64,000 bases of DNA from Dorea formicigenerans (GTDB lineage Bacteria; Bacillota; Clostridia; Lachnospirales; Lachnospiraceae). The notes beneath the pieces were generated by a model. It worked only from the letters and a program-made list of their open reading frames with translations. It made no database searches and had not been told where the DNA came from. The stretch covers positions 2,167,423 through 2,231,422 of the forward strand of contig NZ_CP102279.1 in NCBI RefSeq assembly GCF_025150245.1, given 5' to 3'. The translations under genes and the position numbers were made by a program. Of this stretch, positions 9,588 to 16,816 are shown one piece after another; positions within the stretch are counted from its first letter, which is position 1; every line of letters begins with the position of its first letter.

Positions 9588-9652
9588 CTTGAATTGGGAA
9601 CATAGTAAAACTCAAAAAAACTACGCCTCAATCTTTCAATATGGTGTCCATT
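9588..9652. repeat. Palindromic interspersed repeat, copy 2 (diverged)
   Basis: TTGGGAACATAGTAAAACTC, then AACTACGCCTCAA and ATGGTGTCC, follow the same layout as the repeat at 8330-8395. The inverted arms are weaker here. It fills the gap between the DUF1638 stop and the UroD-type start and overlaps the upstream non-coding extension of that frame. Confidence 0.5.
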
Positions 9653-10345
9653 TTACACGACATATGTTGTATGCAATGACTCTTTGTTTGTCATTCCAAA
9701 ATCTTCTTCTGTCATTACACCTCCTTTTTCAATAATCAAAAATTGGTCATCCCATTTCCCAGACACTAATTTTTCTAATATAATATTACTTCCCGGCACA
9801 TATTGATATGGCACATTTATAATTGCAGACTCCCTTTTTGCACGCTCTACATATTCTTTTGAATAACAATCATAAACACCTGTATCCACAATATCTACAC
9901 TCTTGTAAGCATCAAACCAGACTTTCATAACTCTTTTGGCTCTTCTTTCGCCATACTTTAAAACTAAATCTTGTTCCATCTGTTCAATAGACATCAAATC
10001 TCTGTTTTCAGTCAAATAAAAATGTCCGACTTCTTTTAAGTTGTAATGAAACTTTTCGTCCGTATGCATTAAAAGTGTAATACAATCATCAACTTTTGGC
10101 ATAATTGTCCGCCTTGGAAAAGTCCATCCTACTGATGCCCCTCCACAAACTCCCAGTCCCAAAAGCACGGTGTCTATTTCCTCCGGAAGTTGTTCCATGG
10201 CAAGAAATGCCAAATGCCAGAATTTTTCCGGTCTGCTATGCTTGGAATTATCCAGTTCAATAATGGGATAATTTGTATTCATTTTTTTCTGTGCTGCTTT
10301 CACATGATTTGTAAGTGTGGAGCAGACTATTATAGCAGTATTCAT
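9653..10345 (-). CDS. DUF1638 family protein
   Basis: 230 residues. The family is recognised from the N-terminal IIVCSTL segment, the LLGLGVCGGA motif near residue 65, and PKVDDCITLLMH near 85-95. DUF1638 proteins have no proven activity but often sit beside corrinoid methyltransferase genes. Here the gene lies directly downstream of the second cobalamin riboswitch and directly upstream of the interrupted UroD-type gene, so a role in corrinoid-dependent methyl transfer is likely. The conserved Cys and Asp residues could bind a ligand or metal; that is inference. Confidence 0.75.
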   Translation of the reverse strand: MNTAIIVCSTLTNHVKAAQKKMNTNYPIIELDNSKHSRPEKFWHLAFLAMEQLPEEIDTVLLGLGVCGGASVGWTFPRRTIMPKVDDCITLLMHTDEKFHYNLKEVGHFYLTENRDLMSIEQMEQDLVLKYGERRAKRVMKVWFDAYKSVDIVDTGVYDCYSKEYVERAKRESAIINVPYQYVPGSNIILEKLVSGKWDDQFLIIEKGGVMTEEDFGMTNKESLHTTYVV

Positions 10346-10382
10346 ATAATCGTCCTTATACTTTTTATATTTCTATGTATTA

Positions 10383-10427
10383 AAAAAGGCAGAGTAAAAA
10401 CAGCGTAACCGCTGTTCTTCCCCTACC
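10383..10427 (-). terminator. Intrinsic terminator of the second cobalamin riboswitch
   Basis: On the minus strand GGTAGGGGAAG faces CTCTGCC around an inner hairpin ACAGCGGTTACGCTGT, followed by six T residues at 10388-10383. It sits between the aptamer and the DUF1638 start. Confidence 0.7.
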
Positions 10428-10580
10428 GGAATCCCATACATATACATAGCAGGTCTCCTGACTTTGCATCCTCCTTTGATCATATCTTCCCCTTGCATCT
10501 TAGCCAGAGTGATTTTCCAGACCATCGTCCGCTTCACAGTAGAATAGGCTGTTCCAGATTCTCACTGGATTCCCTTTTCA
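10428..10580 (-). promoter_or_regulatory. Cobalamin riboswitch 2
   Basis: The minus strand reads GGGAATCCAGTGAGAAT, then GCCTATTCTACTGTGAAGCG, and ends in the B12 box GTCAGGAGACCTGCTATG. Layout and core motifs match riboswitch 1 at 6552-6726. It should control DUF1638 and the interrupted UroD-type gene. Confidence 0.85.
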
Positions 10581-10698
10581 ATGAATTATAATCATCACTA
10601 TGCACTCTACATAATTAATTTTAACCCATTCTACTCTCGCCAGCAAATAGCTTGTTTCCATATATATGTTTTATTATTGTTATTCTCTATCATATTGT

Positions 10699-11523
10699 CT
10701 AACTATTCTTTTCCCCGAACCAAATGTTCAGCTCTCCGCCGATCAAAATGCAATACATGCAGAAATACATCCACATCATGATCAACATGATCGTTGTCAG
10801 ACTTCCGTACATACTGGAAAATCCTTTGAACACATCCACATATACAGAAAACACCCAGGAAATGACCATCCATCCCAGCGTAGAAAATACTGCTCCCGGA
10901 AGTTGCCTTTTATATGTGTCTCTTCTATTAGGAAGGAATTTATATATCAACAGTAAAAATACAATCATTACAATCGGTGTAATGATATTCCTTGCCCGGA
11001 TCAGCCAGTCGGCCATATTTCTTAAAAATGGTACATGCTCAGCAATAAAAATATTCAGGCTGTTACCAAATACCGACAACACAAGTAAAAATATAATAAC
11101 GAGTATAAACATTACTGTATAAACAGTTGCTCTTATCCTAAGGAAAAAATAGTTACGTGTCTCACGGCAATTATACACACAGTTCAGTCCTGAACTCATG
11201 GCAAGTACACCTTTTCCTGCAGACCAAAGTGCTACCACGATCGTAATCGGGATAATACCAGATGACTGATTATAGACCTGATTGACAATGGATGTAATCA
11301 ATGAATCTACCGATGATGGAAATACCTGGATCACAGCCGTCATGACATCAGCCTTTGTGACGGGCGTATATTGCACCATAGTCAATAACAACAATATAAT
11401 CGGGATCATGCAGAGCATAAAGAAAAATGCTGTCTGTGCAGCGTATGCCCCTACATGGTCTTTCGTTATCTCTCCAGTCAGCTCCATGATGTCATCATAT
11501 AATTCTTTTATCTTTTTCATCAC
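10699..11523 (-). CDS. YihY/BrkB family membrane protein
   Basis: 274 residues with six hydrophobic segments. The first is preceded by the family-typical AAQTAFFFMLCMIPIILLL, and later segments include VALWSAGKGVLAM and GALTT-like GSLTTIMLIMMWMY. Members of this family (formerly and wrongly called RNase BN) are inner membrane proteins of unknown transport role. It stands alone between the second riboswitch leader and a SpoIID-type gene. The start at 11523 follows a GGTAAAAGTG spacer and is not strongly supported by a ribosome-binding site. Confidence 0.85.
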   Translation of the reverse strand: MMKKIKELYDDIMELTGEITKDHVGAYAAQTAFFFMLCMIPIILLLLTMVQYTPVTKADVMTAVIQVFPSSVDSLITSIVNQVYNQSSGIIPITIVVALWSAGKGVLAMSSGLNCVYNCRETRNYFFLRIRATVYTVMFILVIIFLLVLSVFGNSLNIFIAEHVPFLRNMADWLIRARNIITPIVMIVFLLLIYKFLPNRRDTYKRQLPGAVFSTLGWMVISWVFSVYVDVFKGFSSMYGSLTTIMLIMMWMYFCMYCILIGGELNIWFGEKNS

Positions 11524-11639
11524 TTTTACCTAGCTTTGTTTATGTTCCGGCGTTCTACTTTTCCCAGTGATACCGCCTGTTCTGAACAGTTACATAATTT
11601 TATATTTTACCCGATTTTATACATTTTGTCTACGAACAA

Positions 11640-12974
11640 TTATCCAATGGTGACGCCTTGATAAAAAAAAGTCAATATTTCCTGATAGTTTTTTCCGCAT
11701 TTTGCCATTTCATTCGCACCGGTCTGACTCATGCCAATCCCATGTCCGAACCCGCCGCCCTTTATGACAAATGTATCTCCGGACTTATTTATTGTGAAAA
11801 ATGCACTTGGAAGAAGCTTGCTGCTTTTGACTTTTGTACCGTCCTGCTTTATAATTGTGTATCCTTTTCCTCCAAGAGCACGCCGGATTTTATTTTCCGT
11901 TGAGACTCTTACACTACCTTTGTCACCGACAGCCTCTATTGTTAATACTACACCACCCGGTCCATTTTCCAAAATATTGATATTCTGCAACGTTCCAATA
12001 TCTTTGCCGGTATTTAGTCCAATCAAATTTGATAAAGTCTTTGCCTGAATCTTCGCCTCCCAGCGATACCATGGCAGATTTCTCTCATAATCACCGTTCT
12101 CATCTTTTACTTCTACAGACTGAAGATATCGGTTTCCGTCATTCGCCTCATTCCCCCAGGCTTTCATACTGGTCGTCTTTCCGCAAGAAGTGGAATAATA
12201 ATAAGTCGTCACAATCTCTCCGTCCAGACGCACGACTTGTCCTGCCGTCTCCTGAACAGCTAGATCTGCGCTGTCTGCCGGTGCACTGTTGCCGTAGACC
12301 TGATAATTCGTACTGTCATCCACATGAGCTTCATATTCCGGATATCCATATTCTGCCATCTGCCTGTAGGCGTAACTTCTGGCACAGACTGCCTGCGCTT
12401 TCAGCGCTTCTATTTCATAACCGGACGGCATTTCGCTGGGCACGACTCGGCACAGATAATTCTCAACGGGGAGTTCATTGATAATCGCAATTCCTTCCGC
12501 TGTTGTCCGGAGCTCCAGTATGCCTTGATAAGAAGGACTCCCGTATCCACGCTTCAGGCTATTTACCGTAATCTCCCCTTCTTTTGCCTGGATTCGGATA
12601 TTCCCACTCTGAAAACGGCTGTCATCTGGCATAAATGTCACTTCCATCCCCGCTTCACATTCTTCTACTTTCTCCCCATACGTAATAGAAAGTCCAGATG
12701 TTGAGCTGACTGTCACAGACGGATGAATGGTATTCTTATATCCATCCGTCATAAGAAGAACCCGGATATTCGGATTAGACACTACCTGCGTCTCTTCTCC
12801 CTGATTTTTCTGCTCCGTTTGAACTTCTTCCTGCTTCTGGTCAAATGCTTCTTTTTCCTGACGGTTTCCACGAACTCCGCCTTCGAGATTACTTGTTAGT
12901 CCTGCAATAATAAACACCAGAACCAGCACTGACATACCATAATAAAATCTCTTTTCTCCTCGAAAATGTTTCAA
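11640..12974 (-). CDS. SpoIID/LytB domain protein
   Basis: 444 residues. An N-terminal membrane anchor (about 12-28) is followed by a charged linker rich in Glu and Gln, then the SpoIID domain. Recognisable blocks are NYLCRVVPSEMP, LKAQAVCARSYA, and the C-terminal GGGFGHGIGMSQTGA with EILTFFYQGV. SpoIID is the peptidoglycan lytic transglycosylase of engulfment in sporulation; LytB-like members modify amidase action. It is not in a SpoIIQ/SpoIIID context here, so a vegetative or accessory paralogue is possible. Topology predicts one membrane segment with the enzyme domain outside the cell. Confidence 0.88.
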   Translation of the reverse strand: MKHFRGEKRFYYGMSVLVLVFIIAGLTSNLEGGVRGNRQEKEAFDQKQEEVQTEQKNQGEETQVVSNPNIRVLLMTDGYKNTIHPSVTVSSTSGLSITYGEKVEECEAGMEVTFMPDDSRFQSGNIRIQAKEGEITVNSLKRGYGSPSYQGILELRTTAEGIAIINELPVENYLCRVVPSEMPSGYEIEALKAQAVCARSYAYRQMAEYGYPEYEAHVDDSTNYQVYGNSAPADSADLAVQETAGQVVRLDGEIVTTYYYSTSCGKTTSMKAWGNEANDGNRYLQSVEVKDENGDYERNLPWYRWEAKIQAKTLSNLIGLNTGKDIGTLQNINILENGPGGVVLTIEAVGDKGSVRVSTENKIRRALGGKGYTIIKQDGTKVKSSKLLPSAFFTINKSGDTFVIKGGGFGHGIGMSQTGANEMAKCGKNYQEILTFFYQGVTIG

Positions 12975-13065
12975 ACTCTATTCTCTCCCTAATCATTATG
13001 CCCTATGATTGATTCAACACCCACTCAAGTAGAAGGGGAATCAAATAAATGTCCCCCTCACATTA

Positions 13066-13295
13066 GAAAAAGACAGCCGCATAAACGACTGTCCTTTATC
13101 TTTTGTATGTTCCCCAAAATGCCGGTTCCTGTATTTTGACTCCTAGCTGTCTGCTAGGTGGGTGTCCGCATTCGCTTTTCTGCCATCCTCTGCATAATGA
13201 AGGCTCGACATATTACGAAGATATAAGAGTCCCGTTTAAAGTGATGTAGGTTCAAAATAACAGGAGTTATCGTGCATCCCAGGTTCTTACTTCTT
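13066..13295 (-). ncRNA. ssrS: 6S RNA with its terminator
   Basis: The stretch between the SpoIID-type gene and the small membrane protein gene holds no frame. On the minus strand it folds as 6S RNA does. The ends pair over ten positions (CCTGGGATGC near 13283-13274 with GCATTTTGGG near 13122-13113), then TCCTGT pairs with ACAGGA. A large central bubble (TTTGAACCTACA side against the GGGTGTCC side) and an AACGGGACTC segment follow. A terminator with GACAGTCG/CGGCTGTC and TTTTT lies at 13095-13066. 6S RNA mimics an open promoter and holds the housekeeping RNA polymerase. The call rests on structure and remembered clostridial examples. Confidence 0.7.
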
Positions 13296-13385
13296 GAATT
13301 ATTATAACTCATTTACCCGTTTTTTACAACAGGTAGATTTATCTAGTTTCCATTTTATAAAATCTAAACATTACATTAAATATCA

Positions 13386-13784
13386 TTATTTTTTCTGCAG
13401 TGACTGAATTGCATTTACCAGATTCAAATATGAATCTTCTACCTCTTCCTGATTTGGCTTTCCCTGAATCGTTTCTTCGGCCTCTTCTTTTGCCTGATTT
13501 AAAGTATTTACTGTTTCATCTGTATAAACACTCTGATTAATCTTTCCGGCACTTTCAATCAAATCTTTCAGTTTGCTTTCGTCTACTTTTTCAGCATTAA
13601 TAACAAGCGCTTTTACTTCCGTCTGATTTTTTGATGTCTGCTCTTTACCAGCCATGCGGCTGATAGCAAAAACTGCTACCGCCGCAATGACTATGCATAA
13701 GATCAGGGCTGCCAGGATATAGGCTTTTTTCTTTTTATTCCGGTATCTTCGATACCGTCTTTTGTGTTTCATGTGATTATTCAC
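13386..13784 (-). CDS. Small anchored protein with FIVAR-like helical domain
   Basis: 132 residues. A very basic N-terminus (KHKRRYRRYRNKKKK) precedes one membrane helix at about 24-44, so the rest should be outside. The outer part is a helical pair with YTDETVNTLNQAKEEAEETI and a second EEVEDSYLNLVNAIQSL, resembling FIVAR-type repeats of surface proteins. It begins 5 bp after the InlB-repeat protein gene and is probably made with it. Its function is unknown; a role in assembling or spacing the neighbour on the wall is a guess. Confidence 0.65.
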   Translation of the reverse strand: MNNHMKHKRRYRRYRNKKKKAYILAALILCIVIAAVAVFAISRMAGKEQTSKNQTEVKALVINAEKVDESKLKDLIESAGKINQSVYTDETVNTLNQAKEEAEETIQGKPNQEEVEDSYLNLVNAIQSLQKK

Positions 13785-13789
13785 AGTTT

Positions 13790-16261
13790 CTAGATTGTTC
13801 TTTTTCTCTTAATCAGAACAATAATTGCTGCCACTGCTGCTCCTACAAGTGTAAGCATGTAAGCGATTGGCATACTCTCATCACCTGTTTTTGGAGCTTT
13901 TTTATTTTCGTTCTTTGCTTCTGCTTTCTTAGCTGCTGTCTTCTCTACCTTCTTATTGTCAGTAGTTTTGTTTGTAGTATTGTTTACTGTATTGTCTGTA
14001 GAAGGTGTAGCTGGCTGAGCTGGCTGAGTTGGCTCTGTCGGCTGAGTTGGCTCTGTTGGCTCAACTGGGTCTACCGGATCAACTGGAGTCTCATCTTTTG
14101 TAAATGTAGCTGTTACTGTGTAGTCATCTTCTACTCCATATGGGAACGCAATAGAGCTTGTGTTTGTGTCTAATGAGTATACTACTTCACCTGCTTTATT
14201 TGTTACTTCCCAGCCTGTCCATGTATATCCTTCTTTTGCTGTTACAGTTGGAAGGAATCCAAGTGTATAATCAGCTTCCTGAAGGTTATTGTTCTCGAGC
14301 TTTGTTGCTCCGTCATATCCTTCAAACTCACCCTTTTCAGGATCTACAACTACATTTGCATTAACTACTGCTGTTGTCTTATTCTCTGTAAATGTAGCTG
14401 TTACTGTGTAGTCATCTTCTACTCCATATGGGAACGCAATAGAGCTTGTGTTTGTGTCTAATGAGTATACTACTTCACCTGCTTTATTTGTTACTTCCCA
14501 GCCTGTCCATGTATATCCTTCTTTTGCTGTTACAATTGGAAGGAATCCAAGTGTATAATCAGCTTCCTGAAGATTATTGTTCTCAAGCTTTGTTGCTCCG
14601 TCATATCCTTCAAACTCACCTTTTTCAGGATCTACAACTACATTTGCATTAACTACTGCTGCTTTTTCTTCTTTCACTTCTTCGAAAACTGGCTCTACAG
14701 AAATGTATCCAACATTTTCTCCGTCATTAAAGTGAGCAAGGCCTGCAAATCCTAAAGTTGTTGCATTTGCATCAAGTTTGATTGACTCTTTTCCTTCTAC
14801 TGTCCATCCTGCAAGTCTGTATCCATCATTAGCCTTTACTTCTGGTAAAAGAATTGGTGCCTCAGCAAACTCATCAAGATCTGTATAAGTGATTGTAGCA
14901 TACTTATCATCTCTTCCTACAAATTCGCCTTTTTCAGGATCGATTGCAACATTAATTGTTACGCTTCTCTTAGCTACTTCAGCTTTTTTGAACTGAGCTG
15001 TTACAACAATATATCCTGTGTCAGATCCTTCTGGGAAATGAGCAAGTCCTGTAATTCCAAATGTCTTTGCATCTGCACTCCAGAAACCTTCTTCTTTTCC
15101 GTTTACTAACCAACCTGTAAACTCGTAACCTTCTTTAGCCTCTACTGTAGGTACAAGGAACTGATCTGCTGAATCTTCTTTAATTGTATATGTAACAACT
15201 TTTGCCCCTGCCGGATCTGTAAACTGTCCCTCTTCTGGAGCGACATTGAAGTTTACAATTACGTCTCTTGCTTCTTTTTCTTCTTTGATAGCTTTTACTT
15301 TTACATTGACATCTTTGTCTTTACCATATGCTACTTCCACGTCAGTTACATCACCAACTAATTCATAGCCTTCTGGAGCTGTAAATGATGTTGCAGCAAA
15401 TGTAGCTTTTTCACCTACTGTTCCATTCTTTGTTAATGAAACAATATACTGTGATCCATCTAATGGTGTACCGTTCTCATCTACATAATGAACACGTAAA
15501 ACAGCATCAGCTTTCTTAGCTTCTTTCTTAAACTGAGCTTCCAATGTAGCATATCCGTCATTACTTCCTTTGGCATAATAAGCAAGTCCTGTAATTCCAA
15601 ATGTCTTTGCATCTGCATCCCAGTTACCATCTGTTGCTCCGGATAATTTCCAGCCAGTAAATGTATATCCATTGATTCCTTCTACTTTAGGAACATTATA
15701 CTGTGTCTCTGAATACTCATCATCATCAAATTTTACATACTCAGCGTTCGCTGGATTTGTAAATTTACCCTTTTCCGGATCAACATTAAATGTGATATGA
15801 GCTGTTTTTTTCTTCTCTACCTTCTTTACTTCTGCTGTAACTGTAGTATAGCCTTCTGTCGCTGTAGCTGGGTAAAAGTTTGCATTTGCATCTTCGAAAG
15901 TAAAACTTTTTTTACTTGCTTTCCAAGTTGTGTCACTTTTTCCTGATACTTTCCAACCTAAGAACTCATATCCGTCATCTACAGTAACTTTCGGTAAATC
16001 CTGCGTATCTCCTGCACTCAACTTATACTGTGCATAGTTTGTGCCATTATCAAATTTACCGTTTTCAATGTTGAAATTAACTACCGCAACTTTTTCAGCG
16101 GTTGCATCTGTTTCTGCTTGCGTATTTGCACTTGACTCTGTTCCGTTAGTTGGCTCAGCAGCAAAAGTTGCTACTGAATTCCCCCCTACAAGAGCGACAG
16201 CCAGAGAAAACGCAAGCATTTGTTTAAGAACTTTGTTCTTCATACTTGTTTTTTTCCTCAC
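13790..16261 (-). CDS. Cell-wall anchored InlB-type repeat protein
   Basis: 823 residues. A signal peptide ends around ATFA|AEPT (about 35). The body is a series of roughly 80-96-residue units with the InlB/Listeria-Bacteroides repeat pattern (GKF...GY.F.GW.V), plus one MucBP-like unit (RVHYVDENGTPLDGS). The last two units are nearly identical. A Pro/Thr linker (EPTQPTEPTQPAQP) precedes a sorting signal APKTGDE, a hydrophobic helix and the tail KRKRTI; the motif differs from LPXTG at its first position. It should be attached by sortase and may bind host or neighbour-cell glycans. A divergent XRE regulator lies across the promoter. Confidence 0.85.
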   Translation of the reverse strand: MRKKTSMKNKVLKQMLAFSLAVALVGGNSVATFAAEPTNGTESSANTQAETDATAEKVAVVNFNIENGKFDNGTNYAQYKLSAGDTQDLPKVTVDDGYEFLGWKVSGKSDTTWKASKKSFTFEDANANFYPATATEGYTTVTAEVKKVEKKKTAHITFNVDPEKGKFTNPANAEYVKFDDDEYSETQYNVPKVEGINGYTFTGWKLSGATDGNWDADAKTFGITGLAYYAKGSNDGYATLEAQFKKEAKKADAVLRVHYVDENGTPLDGSQYIVSLTKNGTVGEKATFAATSFTAPEGYELVGDVTDVEVAYGKDKDVNVKVKAIKEEKEARDVIVNFNVAPEEGQFTDPAGAKVVTYTIKEDSADQFLVPTVEAKEGYEFTGWLVNGKEEGFWSADAKTFGITGLAHFPEGSDTGYIVVTAQFKKAEVAKRSVTINVAIDPEKGEFVGRDDKYATITYTDLDEFAEAPILLPEVKANDGYRLAGWTVEGKESIKLDANATTLGFAGLAHFNDGENVGYISVEPVFEEVKEEKAAVVNANVVVDPEKGEFEGYDGATKLENNNLQEADYTLGFLPIVTAKEGYTWTGWEVTNKAGEVVYSLDTNTSSIAFPYGVEDDYTVTATFTENKTTAVVNANVVVDPEKGEFEGYDGATKLENNNLQEADYTLGFLPTVTAKEGYTWTGWEVTNKAGEVVYSLDTNTSSIAFPYGVEDDYTVTATFTKDETPVDPVDPVEPTEPTQPTEPTQPAQPATPSTDNTVNNTTNKTTDNKKVEKTAAKKAEAKNENKKAPKTGDESMPIAYMLTLVGAAVAAIIVLIKRKRTI
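14090..14665. repeat. Tandem 288-bp duplication inside the surface protein gene
   Basis: Two head-to-tail copies, each 96 codons, start about 288 bases apart and differ at only a few positions (for example GTTGGAAGG versus ATTGGAAGG). The near identity at DNA level, unlike the other diverged units of the gene, points to recent duplication. Confidence 0.85.
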
Positions 16262-16322
16262 TTTCGTTTATTTAATTTCTGCCTTATCCCATTGCATGCC
16301 TATCCTAGCATTCCCATTATAT

Positions 16323-16368
16323 GTCTTATATTCTAAGACGTCAATATTTTTGTCGTTATTTTTAAGAC
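16323..16368. promoter_or_regulatory. Candidate operator between surface protein gene and XRE regulator
   Basis: An inverted repeat GTCTTA-5-TAAGAC lies at 16323-16339 and a further TAAGAC half-site at 16363-16368, in the 167-bp gap between the two divergent genes. A TATAAT at 16400-16405 lies before the regulator on the plus strand. Binding by the adjacent XRE protein is inference. Confidence 0.4.
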
Positions 16369-16428
16369 TTTTTAGGGTTTAAGAATTCCTTTACCTTAAT
16401 ATAATGATAAAAAGGAGTTTTTAGGCAT

Positions 16429-16761
16429 ATGAAGGATATTGGCGCTGTCTTAAAAAATGCACGAGAAAACAAAGAATTCACTCAGAAACAAGTGATGGAA
16501 CTAACCGGTATCAACAAAAAATCCCTTTCCGGTTATGAAAATAATGTTGCTGAACCAGATCTTCAAACATTCGCAACACTGATTAATTTGTATGGACTTT
16601 CGGCAGATGAAGTCTTAGAAATTAGCACTTCTGCTCCTTCTCTTTTACTTTCGAAAAAAGAAATTTCTCTTCTTTCTACGTTTAGCAAACTTGACTTTCA
16701 ACATCAGGAAGAAACATTATTACTACTACGGACTTTATCAAAATACCTTACACAAAAATAA
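16429..16761 (+). CDS. XRE-family transcriptional regulator
   Basis: 110 residues. Residues 5-60 form a Cro/C1 helix-turn-helix (LKNARENKEFTQKQVMELTG, then KSLSGYENN and PDLQTFATLINLYG). The remaining 45 residues are a helical tail. A strong AAGGAG lies upstream of ATG. It is divergent from the InlB-repeat surface protein gene and is the obvious candidate to control it, with palindromes in the shared gap. A bidirectional terminator separates it from the convergent ABC transporter gene. Confidence 0.85.
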   Translation: MKDIGAVLKNARENKEFTQKQVMELTGINKKSLSGYENNVAEPDLQTFATLINLYGLSADEVLEISTSAPSLLLSKKEISLLSTFSKLDFQHQEETLLLLRTLSKYLTQK

Positions 16762-16765
16762 AGAG

Positions 16766-16812
16766 AAAAAACAGTCCATACGCTCTTTTCAGATTGTATG
16801 GACTGTTTTTTC
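16766..16812. terminator. Bidirectional intrinsic terminator
   Basis: ACAGTCCATAC and GTATGGACTGT form an 11-bp stem flanked by an A run and a T run on either side. It serves the XRE gene on the plus strand and the ABC transporter gene on the minus strand. Confidence 0.85.
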
Positions 16813-16816
16813 TTTT

